DNA of 64,000 nt from Rahnella bonaserana (GCF_019049675.1 NZ_JAFMOW010000068.1:558001-622000); one strand, 5' to 3'; numbered from the stretch's first letter, positions 44,451 through 54,925 are shown. Notes: generated from the sequence alone by a model not told the origin. Made by a program: numbers and translations.

Positions 44451-45380
44451 ATGACCGTCACGACCTCATCCCCTTTGTTATCTGAGCGGCAGGCACTGGC
44501 GCTGGGCAATGTCAGTTCACTGTACGCGCCGCCGGAGGTGCACGATGCGCTGGTGAACGGCGCGCGGCTGCGGTTCGGGCTGATTGCGGATCCACAATAT
44601 GCGGATGCCGATCCGCATAACATTCGTTATTACCGCAACAGCCTGAATAAACTGGCTACTGCCATCAATGAACTGAATGAGCAGAAACTCGATTTTGTCG
44701 TCACATTGGGTGATCTGGTGGACCGCGACTGGACAAGTTTTCAGGCGGTTCTTGACCGCTATGACGCGCTGAGACATCCGCATGCGGTTCTGATTGGCAA
44801 CCATGATGCGCAGGTGATTTCTGAACATCTCGGCGCGCAGAAACCGGCGATTGGCCTGCCGAAAAGTTATTATTCGTTCAGTTTGCCGGGCTATCGTTTT
44901 CTGGTCATTGACGGCAACGACGTCAGTTTGTACTGCAATCATGCCAACGGTGACGATCATCAGCTGGCTGAATATATGCTGGAAGAACTGACTGAATGCC
45001 AGCAGTCGCAGGCGCAGCCGTGGAACGGTGCAGTCGGGCGCAAACAGCTGGAATGGATTGAACAGAATTTGCGCGAAGCCCGCGAACGGCGTGAAGGGGT
45101 GCTGGTTTTCGGACATTACCCGCTGACGCCGGTGAACAGCCATAACCTGTGGAACTGCGAGACGCTGGTCGAACTGTTTTGCCGCTATGAGGTGCGTGCC
45201 TATTTTGCCGGCCATGACCATCGCGGCGGCTACGAACGTGTCGAAAACACCGATTTTATTACGCTTAAAGGCATGGTGGATGGCGAAAGCAGCCTGCCAT
45301 TTTCCTCGGTGACGCTGGCCGACAACGTCCTGACCATCACCGGCTATGGCACGGAAATCAGCCGGGTGCTGAGCCGCTGA
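44451..45380 (+). CDS. Metallophosphoesterase, ADPRM-like (ADP-ribose/CDP-alcohol diphosphatase type)
   Basis: A 309-residue cytoplasmic metallophosphoesterase with the full two-metal set: Asp47 and Gln49 (IADPQYAD), Asp88 and Asp91 (GDLVD), Asn117-His118-Asp119 (GNHD), His222 (GHYP), His255 and His257 (GHDH). The DPQYAD form and the following RYYRNSLNKL are typical of the manganese-dependent ADP-ribose/CDP-alcohol diphosphatase branch. No signal peptide is seen. As last gene of a Pho-box operon, it probably splits the imported phosphodiester, the place UgpQ holds in E. coli. The substrate is not shown. Confidence 0.86.
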   Translation: MTVTTSSPLLSERQALALGNVSSLYAPPEVHDALVNGARLRFGLIADPQYADADPHNIRYYRNSLNKLATAINELNEQKLDFVVTLGDLVDRDWTSFQAVLDRYDALRHPHAVLIGNHDAQVISEHLGAQKPAIGLPKSYYSFSLPGYRFLVIDGNDVSLYCNHANGDDHQLAEYMLEELTECQQSQAQPWNGAVGRKQLEWIEQNLREARERREGVLVFGHYPLTPVNSHNLWNCETLVELFCRYEVRAYFAGHDHRGGYERVENTDFITLKGMVDGESSLPFSSVTLADNVLTITGYGTEISRVLSR

Positions 45381-45396
45381 CAACACCGCATACCAT

Positions 45397-45424
45397 AAAA
45401 AAGGCTCACCGAAGTGAGCCTTAT
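45397..45424. terminator. Bidirectional terminator between the phosphoesterase gene and ldhA
   Basis: AAGGCTCAC and GTGAGCCTT form a nine-base stem with loop CGAA, with A on the left flank (T on the minus strand). It best serves ldhA and may also end the Ugp-like operon. Confidence 0.85.
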
Positions 45425-45438
45425 CATTCATAGGTGTT

Positions 45439-46431
45439 TTATGCGGTGAGTAGATTCGGGCAGTGAACGCCTTTCGACAGCTGATCAATATTCATCAGCG
45501 TGGTTTCAGAAATGCTGGTCAGCGCATCGCTGGTCAGAAACGCCTGATGGCCGGTGAACAGCACGTTGTGGCACGATGACAGGCGGCGGAACACGTCATC
45601 GAGGATCACTTCGTTGGAGTTATCTTCGAAGAACAGATCGCGTTCATTTTCGTAAACGTCCATACCCAGCGCGCCGATCTTTTGCTTTTTCAGCGCATCA
45701 ATCGCGGCGGTGGCATCAAGCAGTGCGCCACGGCTGGTATTCACGATCATCACGCCGTCTTTCATTTTGGCAAACGCACCGGCATTTAGCATGTGGTGGT
45801 TTTCTGGTGTCAGCGGGCAGTGCAGCGAAATCACATCGGATTCAGCATACAGCGTATCCAGATCGACATATTCCGCGCCGAGTTCGAGTGCCAGCGGGCT
45901 TGGGTACGGATCGTAAGCCAGAATACGCATGCCGAAACCTTTCAGAATACGCATGGCGGCCACACCGATTTTACCGGTGCCGATAATCCCGGCAGTACGC
46001 TGATACATATTAAAGCCGATCAGACCTTCGAGAGAAAAGTTAGCTTCACGGGTGCGCTGATATGCGCGATGAATGTGACGGTTCAGACACATCATCATAC
46101 CCACGGCATGTTCCGCCACCGCTTCAGGCGAATAGGCCGGTACGCGTACCACTGAAATTCCCAGCTCTTTTGCTGCGTCTAAATCGACATTGTTGAAACC
46201 AGCACAACGCAGGGCGAGAGTTTTAATGCCGAGGGACGCCAGCTCCTGTAACACTTCGCGGCAACCATCGTCGTTAACGAAAATACAGACCGCATCAGAA
46301 CCTATCGCTGTTTTCGCCGTTTGCGGGGTCAGCAGAAAATCGAAAAATTCCAGCTCATAGCCATAATGTTGATTGACCAGTTCCAGATATTTCCGGTCGT
46401 AATTTTTAGTACTGTAGACAGCCACTTTCAT
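45439..46431 (-). CDS. ldhA: Fermentative D-lactate dehydrogenase LdhA
   Basis: A 330-residue D-2-hydroxyacid dehydrogenase; E. coli LdhA is 329. ATG 46431 gives MKVAVYSTKNYDRKYLE, the E. coli N-terminus; a longer frame has no support. The NAD motif is GTGKIG near residue 152, and the substrate and catalytic motifs VNTSRGALLD and FTGHQAFLT (catalytic His) are present. It reduces pyruvate to D-lactate with NADH under anaerobic growth. It is divergent from ydbH, as in E. coli. Confidence 0.95.
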   Translation of the reverse strand: MKVAVYSTKNYDRKYLELVNQHYGYELEFFDFLLTPQTAKTAIGSDAVCIFVNDDGCREVLQELASLGIKTLALRCAGFNNVDLDAAKELGISVVRVPAYSPEAVAEHAVGMMMCLNRHIHRAYQRTREANFSLEGLIGFNMYQRTAGIIGTGKIGVAAMRILKGFGMRILAYDPYPSPLALELGAEYVDLDTLYAESDVISLHCPLTPENHHMLNAGAFAKMKDGVMIVNTSRGALLDATAAIDALKKQKIGALGMDVYENERDLFFEDNSNEVILDDVFRRLSSCHNVLFTGHQAFLTSDALTSISETTLMNIDQLSKGVHCPNLLTA

Positions 46432-46673
46432 GGTGTTTCTCCGCAGTGAGTTTGAATCTCTGGCGAAACGGTTTCCGACTGTTTTATAAGGAATAAACAG
46501 TTTCAGAAACAATTCGCAATATGCTACCAAACTAGCAGAGCGCAGGGGCGCAGACAATTTATCCCGTGCTATTTGGCTCAGGTGTTCTGGCAATCCGGCC
46601 ATCAGTTGTTACGCTAATTATGATATCTTGCGGGCGGTTAGGTCATTTAGTGAAGCATAAGACAAGGCAAGTC

Positions 46674-49400
46674 ATGAGGAACGGACTGAAGAGAAGCGCG
46701 CAGATACTCCTGAGTATAGTGGTGATTGTCGCATTACTGATGTGGGTGTTATGGAAAACCGTGCCGCGCTGGTTGCCCGTTGTGGCCGGTCACTGGCTCC
46801 CCGCAGGCACACAACTGACGCTCAAAGGCGCGCCGCGCTGGGCTGGCGGCGTCCTTCAGTTGCCGGGCGTCGGTTATGCCGCGGGTGACTGCCAGCTTGC
46901 GATGGCGCGCAATGCCCGTCTCAGCCGTAATGACGCGCGCTGGGCGCTGAAACTGGAGGCCCTGAGCGTCGACACCGCCTGTCTGGCTAAACTGCCCAAA
47001 AGTGACAGTCAGCAGACGTTTTCGCTGGCCGATATTCAGCAGATGTTGCCGCCCGGCGATATCAGCATCGTTCATCTTTCCGTCACGCCCTGGCAGCGCT
47101 ATGCCGGTCAATTGCAGATCAGTAATGCTGACGGCACGCAGCATCTTTCCTTTAATGGCGAATCGCTGAAACTCGACGCGGTGCTTGACGGCAACCGCCA
47201 GCTGGCTATCCACTCTTTCAGCCTGACGCCTCCGGGCAGCGACCAGCCGCTCACGCTTAGCGGCAAACTGCTGCTGCCCGCGACGTTAGACACTCTGCCG
47301 GAATCCGGCGAACTGCATGCCGAAATGCAAACCGCGCAGGTGCCCGGTCCGCTGGATATTCAGCTCAGCTGGCAGGCGACTGAAGGCGTGCTGACATTGA
47401 CAGAAAAAGACAGCCAGCAGCCGTTACTGATGCTGCCGTGGAAACTGAGCAATAACGTTTTAGACATTACGCAAGGGCAGTGGCGCTGGCCGTATGGGTC
47501 GCAACCACTGGCCGGTGGCGTAAATCTGACGTTGAGTGACTGGACGCCGACGTTCGATCAAACCAATATCACGGCACGTCTGAACGTGCTGACGCAGGGC
47601 CACAATGGTAAGGCGAATGTGGTGCTGACGATGGGGCCGGGTCGCGTCGGGCTGCTCGACAGTAATCTCGGTTTCCGCATCACCGGCCAGGCCAATTTAC
47701 AGGCGACGTCGCTCAGTGCTTCGCTTCCCGGCCAGCTCAGCGGCTCGGTTCTCAATCCGACACTGTCACTGCGCAGCGGTTCACTGTTGCGTGCGTGGGG
47801 GAAACCGACGCCGGAGCTGACGATCAGTGATGCACGCTGGCCGCTGGCGGGCGTCAAAGTGTCGGCTGAGGGCGTCAGCGGACCCCTTCAGGCCATTCTT
47901 AAAGCACGCCACAGCTTCTGGGGCGCGTTTGATTTACACCTCAGCGGCAAAGCGCTGGCGTTCTGGCCGGATATCGGACAGTGGAATTTCAACTACTGGG
48001 GCAACGGTCATTTGCCGCCGCTTAACGGTCGCTGGGATATGTCCGGCAAAGGTCAGTGGCATGACAATCTCATCAGTATTAATTCGCTTTCAACCGGTTT
48101 TGACCGGCTGCATTACGGCCTCGTTGATGTCGATGCGCCGCGTCTGACGCTGGAACATCCTCTGCAATGGAAACGTCCGCCTTCTTCCCGTTTTAAACCG
48201 CAGTACCCTGATTTACCGACAGAATTTAAAGGTGATATCAAACTGGTGGCGAAAAAAATTGCGCTGGAGAACGGCGGATATTTGCCTCCGGCAACGCTGG
48301 CGTTACAGCTCAGCGGCGACAGCCCCGACAGTTTCACGATGCGCGGAATGCTTGATGCCAAACCGATTGGGCCGATCCGGCTTAACGGGCGCTGGGACGG
48401 CGAACGTCTGCGCGGCGAAGGCTGGTGGCCTAAACAACAACTCACCGCGTTCCAGACACTGCTGACGCCGGATCTGAACATTAAATTACGTGCAGGCTCG
48501 TTCTACGCGCAGTCTGCATTCTCGGCGGCGCGCGGGCAGGGATTTGTCGCGGGCGGCCACTGGGTCGTGAAAAATGGCGGCTTCTGGATGAAAGACGGCG
48601 ACCTGAGCGGGCTGGATTTCAGTCTGCCTTATCGCCTGAAGGATCAGGTCTGGCAGCTCGGCGTGAAAAAACCAGTGACGCTGCGCATTGGTGAAGTCAA
48701 TAATCTGGTCAAAATGCAGAATGTCACCGCTGATTTACAAGGCCATTATCCGTGGAGTGAAGCGACGCCGCTGACCCTGAGCAATCTGGGCGTCGATATG
48801 TTGCGCGGGCACCTGAGCCTCTCTGCACTGCGCATGCCACAGCATGATGCCGCGGTGCTGAAGCTGGAAAAAATCAATCTCAGTGAATTATTCACCGCGC
48901 TCAAACCGAAACAACTGGCGATGTCGGGCGTGATTTATGGCGAGCTGCCGCTGTACGTGGAAAATCCGCAGTGGATCATCCATAACGGCTGGATCAGAAA
49001 CGACGGCGGCCTGACGTTGCGTCTCGACCCGCAATTCGCGGACGCGATGGCCAGCGGTAATTTTGCCAATAATATGGTGATTGGCCTGCTGCGCTACCTG
49101 GAAATCAGCCGTTCTGATGCGCTGGTCAGCCTGGATAATCTTGGTGTGTTGTCCATGAAAGCTAAAGTGGACGGGGTGAACTACACCGACACGACGCACG
49201 GCGGTGACAAAGAAAAACGTGAAATCGTCCTCAATTATTCCCACGAGGAAAACATCTACCAGCTTTGGCGCAGCTTGCGCTTTGGCGACAATCTTCAGGA
49301 ATGGCTGCAACAGCAGATGTCTTTGCCTGCGAATTCGCTGTCAAAAGGCTCCGCTGCGGCCGGGCAGAAAAAGGATCCAACAGTGAGGAAGGAACAATGA
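46674..49400 (+). CDS. ydbH: AsmA-like intermembrane protein YdbH
   Basis: A 908-residue protein (E. coli YdbH 879). One N-terminal membrane helix (ILLSIVVIVALLMWVLW) anchors it in the inner membrane; the rest is a long periplasmic beta-rich body of the AsmA/TamB/YhdP type. With the lipoprotein YnbE it is understood to form a bridge that carries phospholipids to the outer membrane, partly redundant with TamB and YhdP. ATG 46674 (MRNGLKRSAQ) puts the helix at the right place; a frame from 46566 would add 36 residues. The stop overlaps ynbE. Confidence 0.9.
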   Translation: MRNGLKRSAQILLSIVVIVALLMWVLWKTVPRWLPVVAGHWLPAGTQLTLKGAPRWAGGVLQLPGVGYAAGDCQLAMARNARLSRNDARWALKLEALSVDTACLAKLPKSDSQQTFSLADIQQMLPPGDISIVHLSVTPWQRYAGQLQISNADGTQHLSFNGESLKLDAVLDGNRQLAIHSFSLTPPGSDQPLTLSGKLLLPATLDTLPESGELHAEMQTAQVPGPLDIQLSWQATEGVLTLTEKDSQQPLLMLPWKLSNNVLDITQGQWRWPYGSQPLAGGVNLTLSDWTPTFDQTNITARLNVLTQGHNGKANVVLTMGPGRVGLLDSNLGFRITGQANLQATSLSASLPGQLSGSVLNPTLSLRSGSLLRAWGKPTPELTISDARWPLAGVKVSAEGVSGPLQAILKARHSFWGAFDLHLSGKALAFWPDIGQWNFNYWGNGHLPPLNGRWDMSGKGQWHDNLISINSLSTGFDRLHYGLVDVDAPRLTLEHPLQWKRPPSSRFKPQYPDLPTEFKGDIKLVAKKIALENGGYLPPATLALQLSGDSPDSFTMRGMLDAKPIGPIRLNGRWDGERLRGEGWWPKQQLTAFQTLLTPDLNIKLRAGSFYAQSAFSAARGQGFVAGGHWVVKNGGFWMKDGDLSGLDFSLPYRLKDQVWQLGVKKPVTLRIGEVNNLVKMQNVTADLQGHYPWSEATPLTLSNLGVDMLRGHLSLSALRMPQHDAAVLKLEKINLSELFTALKPKQLAMSGVIYGELPLYVENPQWIIHNGWIRNDGGLTLRLDPQFADAMASGNFANNMVIGLLRYLEISRSDALVSLDNLGVLSMKAKVDGVNYTDTTHGGDKEKREIVLNYSHEENIYQLWRSLRFGDNLQEWLQQQMSLPANSLSKGSAAAGQKKDPTVRKEQ

Positions 49401-49591
49401 AACTGCAATTTGCAGGACCGTGCTTGGCGTTTTGCGTAGTGATGCTCAGTGGATGTGTACCGCGCATCGAACTGGCTGCGCCTAAAGAGCCGATCACTAT
49501 CAATATGAACGTGAAAATTGAACACGAAATTCACATAAAAGTGGATAAAGACGTCGAAGATCTGCTGAAAAATCAGAGCGATTTGTTCTAG
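49397..49591 (+). CDS. ynbE: Small outer-membrane lipoprotein YnbE
   Basis: A 64-residue lipoprotein (E. coli YnbE 61) with lipobox LSGC and a mature part ITINMNVKIEHEIHIKVDKD that forms beta strands. It overlaps the ydbH stop by four bases (ATGA). YnbE multimers meet the C-terminal end of YdbH at the outer membrane. GAAGGAA lies just before the start. Confidence 0.9.
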   Translation: MKLQFAGPCLAFCVVMLSGCVPRIELAAPKEPITINMNVKIEHEIHIKVDKDVEDLLKNQSDLF

Positions 49592-49599
49592 GAGCGCGT

Positions 49600-49983
49600 A
49601 TGTCCGGGATGTTTTTTAGAACTATCAGCGTCATAACGAGCAGCTTCAAACGAAGCAGTATAAAAAGAAGCAGCCTGATGTTGCTGGCCGGTGGTTTGCT
49701 GTTGTGCAGTCAGGCGTTTGCGTTAACGCTCAATGAAGCCAAACAGCAGGGGCGCGTAGGCGAAATGCTGTCCGGTTATCTGGCACCGCTAAAACAGGAT
49801 GCCGAAAGCATCGCGCTGGCGAACCGTATCAACGAGGCGAGAAAGCAGCAATATCAGCAGGTGGCACAGGAAAATAATGTCAGCACGGACGACGTCGCAA
49901 AACTGGCAGGGCAGAAACTGGTCGCCAGAGCCGGAAAGGGTGAATACGTGCGGGGCATTAACGGACAGTGGTTACAGAAGTAA
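49600..49983 (+). CDS. ydbL: Periplasmic YdbL (DUF1318) protein
   Basis: A 127-residue exported protein. The signal peptide has a long positive N-region (SSFKRSSIKRSS) and ends QAFA; the mature part starts LTLNEAKQQGRVGE, the DUF1318 hallmark. It is longer than E. coli YdbL (108), all in the N-region, and GGAG before ATG 49600 supports the long form. YdbL is thought to help YdbH-YnbE assemble correctly. It follows ynbE by eight bases. Confidence 0.88.
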   Translation: MSGMFFRTISVITSSFKRSSIKRSSLMLLAGGLLLCSQAFALTLNEAKQQGRVGEMLSGYLAPLKQDAESIALANRINEARKQQYQQVAQENNVSTDDVAKLAGQKLVARAGKGEYVRGINGQWLQK

Positions 49984-50024
49984 GGTTTACCGAAGAGAGC
50001 GGATTATTTAGGGATAAACGGGGC

Positions 50025-50050
50025 AAAAAAAAGCGCGCCTCTCGGCGCGC
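50025..50050 (-). terminator. Terminator downstream of azoR
   Basis: On the minus strand GCGCGCC and GGCGCGC around a four-base loop are followed by eight T. It ends azoR, and its plus-strand form may also stop ydbL. An imperfect inverted repeat (ATCTGAGC at 50071, GCTCAGAT at 50108) lies between it and azoR. Confidence 0.85.
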
Positions 50051-50129
50051 AATAGTTTTATCACAACTTCATCTGAGCGGAACGGACAGATTCTTAAGTG
50101 AATGGATGCTCAGATTGTGATCACTGCAA

Positions 50130-50822
<693 letters not shown>

Positions 50823-51028
50823 TTATTGTTAAAGTTTATTCAGTGATAGCGCAATATTTAGAGACCTATCATCGATTTTTTTGAACAACTTGAAATCCGG
50901 TCGTTAAACCACCCGTTTTCAGCATCTTCAACACCTTGTGTTAACATAGACACAAGCAGGCAAGGCGTGAACCTTCCTCATCACCCATTCAGATTCAGCT
51001 GGCGCAGAAGGTTTGCCCCCCGGCTGAC

Positions 51029-54000
51029 ATGCAACAAGGAATTCCGAACGTGAAATCACCGCTCGCGGCATTATCAGCGCAGTTAGACGGGCTGATGCTA
51101 CGTGACCGGCAACGCCTGCAACGTCGTTTGCAGGGTGCCAGAAAGATTGATAAACCCGAAGCACTCGACGCGTTAAGTGCTGAAATCCAGACCGCTATAA
51201 ACGAGAGCCTGAAAAAAGTCAGCGCCCGTGAAGCGTCACGGCCAAAAATCAGCTATCCGGAAAACCTGCCGGTCAGCCAGAAGAAAGACGACATTTATAA
51301 CGCTATCCGCGACCACCAGGTGGTGATTGTCGCGGGCGAAACCGGCTCCGGTAAAACCACGCAGATCCCGAAAATCTGTATGGAACTCGGTCGCGGAATC
51401 AAAGGCGTGATTGGTCATACTCAGCCGCGTCGTCTGGCGGCGCGTACCGTGGCGAACCGTATTGCTGATGAGCTGGATACCACGCTGGGTAACACGGTCG
51501 GCTATAAAGTCCGTTTTAACGATCAGGTCAGTGAAAACACCCTCGTTAAGCTGATGACCGACGGTATTCTGCTGGCAGAGATCCAGCAGGATCGCATGCT
51601 GATGCAGTACGACACGCTGATTATCGATGAAGCGCATGAACGCAGCCTGAACATCGACTTTATCCTCGGTTACCTGCGCCAGTTGCTGCCAAAGCGCCCG
51701 GATCTGAAAGTCATTATCACCTCCGCGACGATTGACCCGCAGCGTTTCTCGCGCCATTTCAATAATGCACCGATCATTGAAGTGTCTGGCCGGACATATC
51801 CGGTCGACGTGCGCTATCGCCCGATTGTCGATGACGCCGAGGATGTGGATCGTGACCAGTTACAGGCGATTTTCGATGCGGTTGATGAACTCGGCCGCGA
51901 AAGCATGGGTGACATCCTGATTTTCATGAGCGGTGAGCGTGAAATCCGTGATACCGCGGATGCTCTGAACCGTCTGGAACTGCCGCACACCGAGATTTTG
52001 CCGCTGTATGCGCGACTGTCGAACAGCGAGCAGAACCGTGTGTTCCAGTCGCATTCAGGTCGCCGTATCGTGCTGGCTACCAACGTCGCCGAAACCTCGC
52101 TGACCGTGCCGGGCATTAAATATGTGATTGACCCCGGCACCGCGCGCATCAGCCGTTACAGTTTCCGCACCAAAGTGCAGCGCCTGCCGATTGAGCCGGT
52201 GTCACAGGCGTCGGCCAACCAGCGTAAAGGGCGTTGCGGACGTGTCTCAGAAGGTATCTGTATCCGTCTTTATTCGGAGCAGGATTTCCTGTCGCGCCCG
52301 GAATTTACCGACCCTGAAATTCTGCGTACCAATCTGGCTTCCGTTATTTTGCAAATGACGTCGCTGGGGCTGGGTGATATTGGCGCATTCCCGTTCGTTG
52401 AAGCGCCGGATAAACGCAACATTCAGGATGGTGTGCGTCTGCTCGAAGAGCTGAATGCCATCAATAACGCCGTTGACGGGCGTTATACACTGACGCCGCT
52501 GGGCCGCCAGCTGGCGCAGTTGCCGGTAGATCCGCGTCTGGCGCGTATGGTGCTGGAAGCGCAGAAAAATGGCTGTATGCGGGAGGTGATGATCATCACT
52601 TCCGCGCTGTCGATTCAGGATCCGCGTGAACGTCCTATGGACAAACAGCAGGCGTCCGATGAAAAACATCGTCGCTTTGCTGACAAAGATTCGGATTTTC
52701 TGGCGTTCGTGAACCTGTGGGATTATCTGAAAGTTCAGCAGAAAGAGCTGTCTTCGGCGCAGTTCCGCAAATTATGCCGCAGTGATTACCTCAACTATCT
52801 GCGTGTGCGTGAGTGGCAGGACATTTATACCCAGCTGCGTCAGGTGGTGAAAGAACTCGGCCTGCCGGTGAACAGTGAACCGGCTGAATATCGCGAAGTT
52901 CACTGCTCGCTGCTGACCGGCTTGCTGTCGCATATCGGTCAGAAAGATGCGGACAAACAGGAATACACCGGCGCACGTAATGCGCGCTTTGCCGTATTCC
53001 CTGGCTCCGGATTATTTAAAAAGCCGCCGAAATGGGTGATGGTTGCTGAACTGGTGGAAACCAGCCGCCTGTGGGGGCGCATTGCCGCGCGTATCGAACC
53101 GGAATGGATCGAGCCGCTGGCACAGCATCTGGCGAAAAGCAGTTACAGCGAACCGCACTGGGAAAAAGCGCAGGGCGCGGTGATGGCAACGGAAAAAGTT
53201 ACGCTATACGGCCTGCCGATTGTGGCGGCGCGTCGTGTGAACTACAGCACGATTGATCCGGTGGTGTCGCGCGAACTGTTTATCCGTCACGCACTGGTCG
53301 AAGGCGACTGGCAGACGCGTCACGCGTTCTTCCGCGCTAACCTGCGTTTGCGTACAGAAGTGGAAGAGCTGGAACACAAATCCCGTCGCCGCGATATTCT
53401 GGTCGATGATGAAACGCTTTTCCTGTTCTACGAGCAACGCATCGGGCAGGAAGTTGTGTCTGCGCGCCACTTTGATACCTGGTGGAAAAAACAGCCGCAA
53501 GACAGCCTGAACTTTGAAAAAAGCATGCTGATTAAAGAGGGCGCGGGCAACATCAGCGCCCACGATTACCCGAATTTCTGGCATCAGGGCAATCTCAAAC
53601 TGCGCGTGACTTATCAGTTTGAACCGGGTACCGATGCTGACGGCGTGACGGTGCATATCCCGTTACCGCTGCTCAATCAGGTGACTGAAGAAGGTTTCGA
53701 CTGGCAGATACCGGGCATTCGCCGCGACCTGATTATGGCGCTGATTAAATCGCTGCCAAAACCGGTTCGCCGCAATTTTGTCCCTGCGCCCAATTACGCC
53801 GACGCTTTGCTCGGACGCATCAAACCGTTCGAAATGCCATTACTCGATGCGATGGAAAAAGAGTTGCGTAAGATGAGCGGCGTGACGGTGTCACGTGAAG
53901 ACTGGCAGCTGGATCAGGTGCCCGATCATCTTAAAATGACGTTCCGCATTGTTGATGACAAAAACAAGACGCTGCGTGAAGGCAAAGACCTGCTGGCGCT

Positions 54001-54925
54001 CAAATCCGGCCTGAAAGAGCAGGTTCAGCAAACGCTGTCTGCGGTGGCAGATGACGGCATTGAGCAGCGCGATCTGCATGTCTGGAGTTTCGGTACGTTG
54101 CCGGAACGCTACGAGCAAAAGCGCGGTGGCTATGAAGTGAAAGCCTATCCGGCGATTGTCGATGAAAAAGACAGCGTGGCTATACGTTTGTTCGACAGCG
54201 AGCTGGAACAGCAACAGGCGATGCTCAGCGGTATGCGGCGTTTGCTGTTGCTGAATATTCCGTCTCCGGTCAAATACCTGCACGAGAAGTTGCCGAACAA
54301 AGCCAAACTGGGGCTGTACTTTAACCCGTACGGTAAAGTGCTGGACCTGATCGACGACTGCATTTCCTGTGGTATCGACAAACTGATTGCCGAATCGGGC
54401 GGGCTGGTGTGGCGCGAGGAGGATTTTGCCAAACTGCATGAGCATGTACGCGCCAACCTGAATGATACGGTGGTGCAGATTGCGATTCAGGTAGAGCAAA
54501 TTCTGACCACTGTTTTCAGCATTAATAAGCGGCTGAAAGGGCGGATTGATATCACTATGGCGCTGGCGCTTTCGGATATTAAAGCGCAGATGTCCGGGCT
54601 GATTTATCGCGGATTCGTGACGCAAAACGGCTGGAAGCGTCTGCCGGATACGCTGCGTTATTTGCAGGCGATTGAACGCCGGATGGACAAGCTGGCGATG
54701 GATCCGCACCGCGACCGCGCGCAGATGCTGAAAGTGGAAAACATCCAGCAGCAATGGCAGCAGTGGTTAAACAAATTGCCGCCGGTGCGCCAGCAAAGTG
54801 AAGATGTGAAAGAAGTGCGCTGGATGATTGAAGAGCTGCGCGTCAGCTACTTCGCTCAGCAACTGGGCACGCCGTATCCGATTTCGGATAAACGTATCCT
54901 GCAGACCATGGAACAGCTGGTTTAA
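51029..54925 (+). CDS. hrpA: ATP-dependent RNA helicase HrpA
   Basis: A 1298-residue DEAH-box helicase (E. coli HrpA 1300). Walker A GETGSGKTT is near residue 104, DEAH near 201, SAT (ITSAT) near 230, and the C-terminal helicase motif QRKGRCGRVSEG near 396. The family's helical and OB-like C-terminal regions (DUF3418) follow. In E. coli it helps rescue stalled ribosomes and processes fimbrial mRNA. The first ATG (MQQGIPNVKSPL) is taken as start; a later internal Met is possible. A bidirectional terminator follows. Confidence 0.95.
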   Translation: MQQGIPNVKSPLAALSAQLDGLMLRDRQRLQRRLQGARKIDKPEALDALSAEIQTAINESLKKVSAREASRPKISYPENLPVSQKKDDIYNAIRDHQVVIVAGETGSGKTTQIPKICMELGRGIKGVIGHTQPRRLAARTVANRIADELDTTLGNTVGYKVRFNDQVSENTLVKLMTDGILLAEIQQDRMLMQYDTLIIDEAHERSLNIDFILGYLRQLLPKRPDLKVIITSATIDPQRFSRHFNNAPIIEVSGRTYPVDVRYRPIVDDAEDVDRDQLQAIFDAVDELGRESMGDILIFMSGEREIRDTADALNRLELPHTEILPLYARLSNSEQNRVFQSHSGRRIVLATNVAETSLTVPGIKYVIDPGTARISRYSFRTKVQRLPIEPVSQASANQRKGRCGRVSEGICIRLYSEQDFLSRPEFTDPEILRTNLASVILQMTSLGLGDIGAFPFVEAPDKRNIQDGVRLLEELNAINNAVDGRYTLTPLGRQLAQLPVDPRLARMVLEAQKNGCMREVMIITSALSIQDPRERPMDKQQASDEKHRRFADKDSDFLAFVNLWDYLKVQQKELSSAQFRKLCRSDYLNYLRVREWQDIYTQLRQVVKELGLPVNSEPAEYREVHCSLLTGLLSHIGQKDADKQEYTGARNARFAVFPGSGLFKKPPKWVMVAELVETSRLWGRIAARIEPEWIEPLAQHLAKSSYSEPHWEKAQGAVMATEKVTLYGLPIVAARRVNYSTIDPVVSRELFIRHALVEGDWQTRHAFFRANLRLRTEVEELEHKSRRRDILVDDETLFLFYEQRIGQEVVSARHFDTWWKKQPQDSLNFEKSMLIKEGAGNISAHDYPNFWHQGNLKLRVTYQFEPGTDADGVTVHIPLPLLNQVTEEGFDWQIPGIRRDLIMALIKSLPKPVRRNFVPAPNYADALLGRIKPFEMPLLDAMEKELRKMSGVTVSREDWQLDQVPDHLKMTFRIVDDKNKTLREGKDLLALKSGLKEQVQQTLSAVADDGIEQRDLHVWSFGTLPERYEQKRGGYEVKAYPAIVDEKDSVAIRLFDSELEQQQAMLSGMRRLLLLNIPSPVKYLHEKLPNKAKLGLYFNPYGKVLDLIDDCISCGIDKLIAESGGLVWREEDFAKLHEHVRANLNDTVVQIAIQVEQILTTVFSINKRLKGRIDITMALALSDIKAQMSGLIYRGFVTQNGWKRLPDTLRYLQAIERRMDKLAMDPHRDRAQMLKVENIQQQWQQWLNKLPPVRQQSEDVKEVRWMIEELRVSYFAQQLGTPYPISDKRILQTMEQLV

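Noticed and set aside
44517-45488. Open frame of 323 codons antisense to the phosphoesterase gene
   Set aside because: It overlaps a gene with complete catalytic motifs, and its product is a random-looking His/Gln/Arg-rich string.
50061-50120. Large imperfect inverted repeat downstream of azoR as an attachment site or sRNA
   Set aside because: ATCTGAGC/GCTCAGAT with TCACA/TGTGA is bulged and has a long loop. It fits a 3' UTR structure, and no other evidence supports more.
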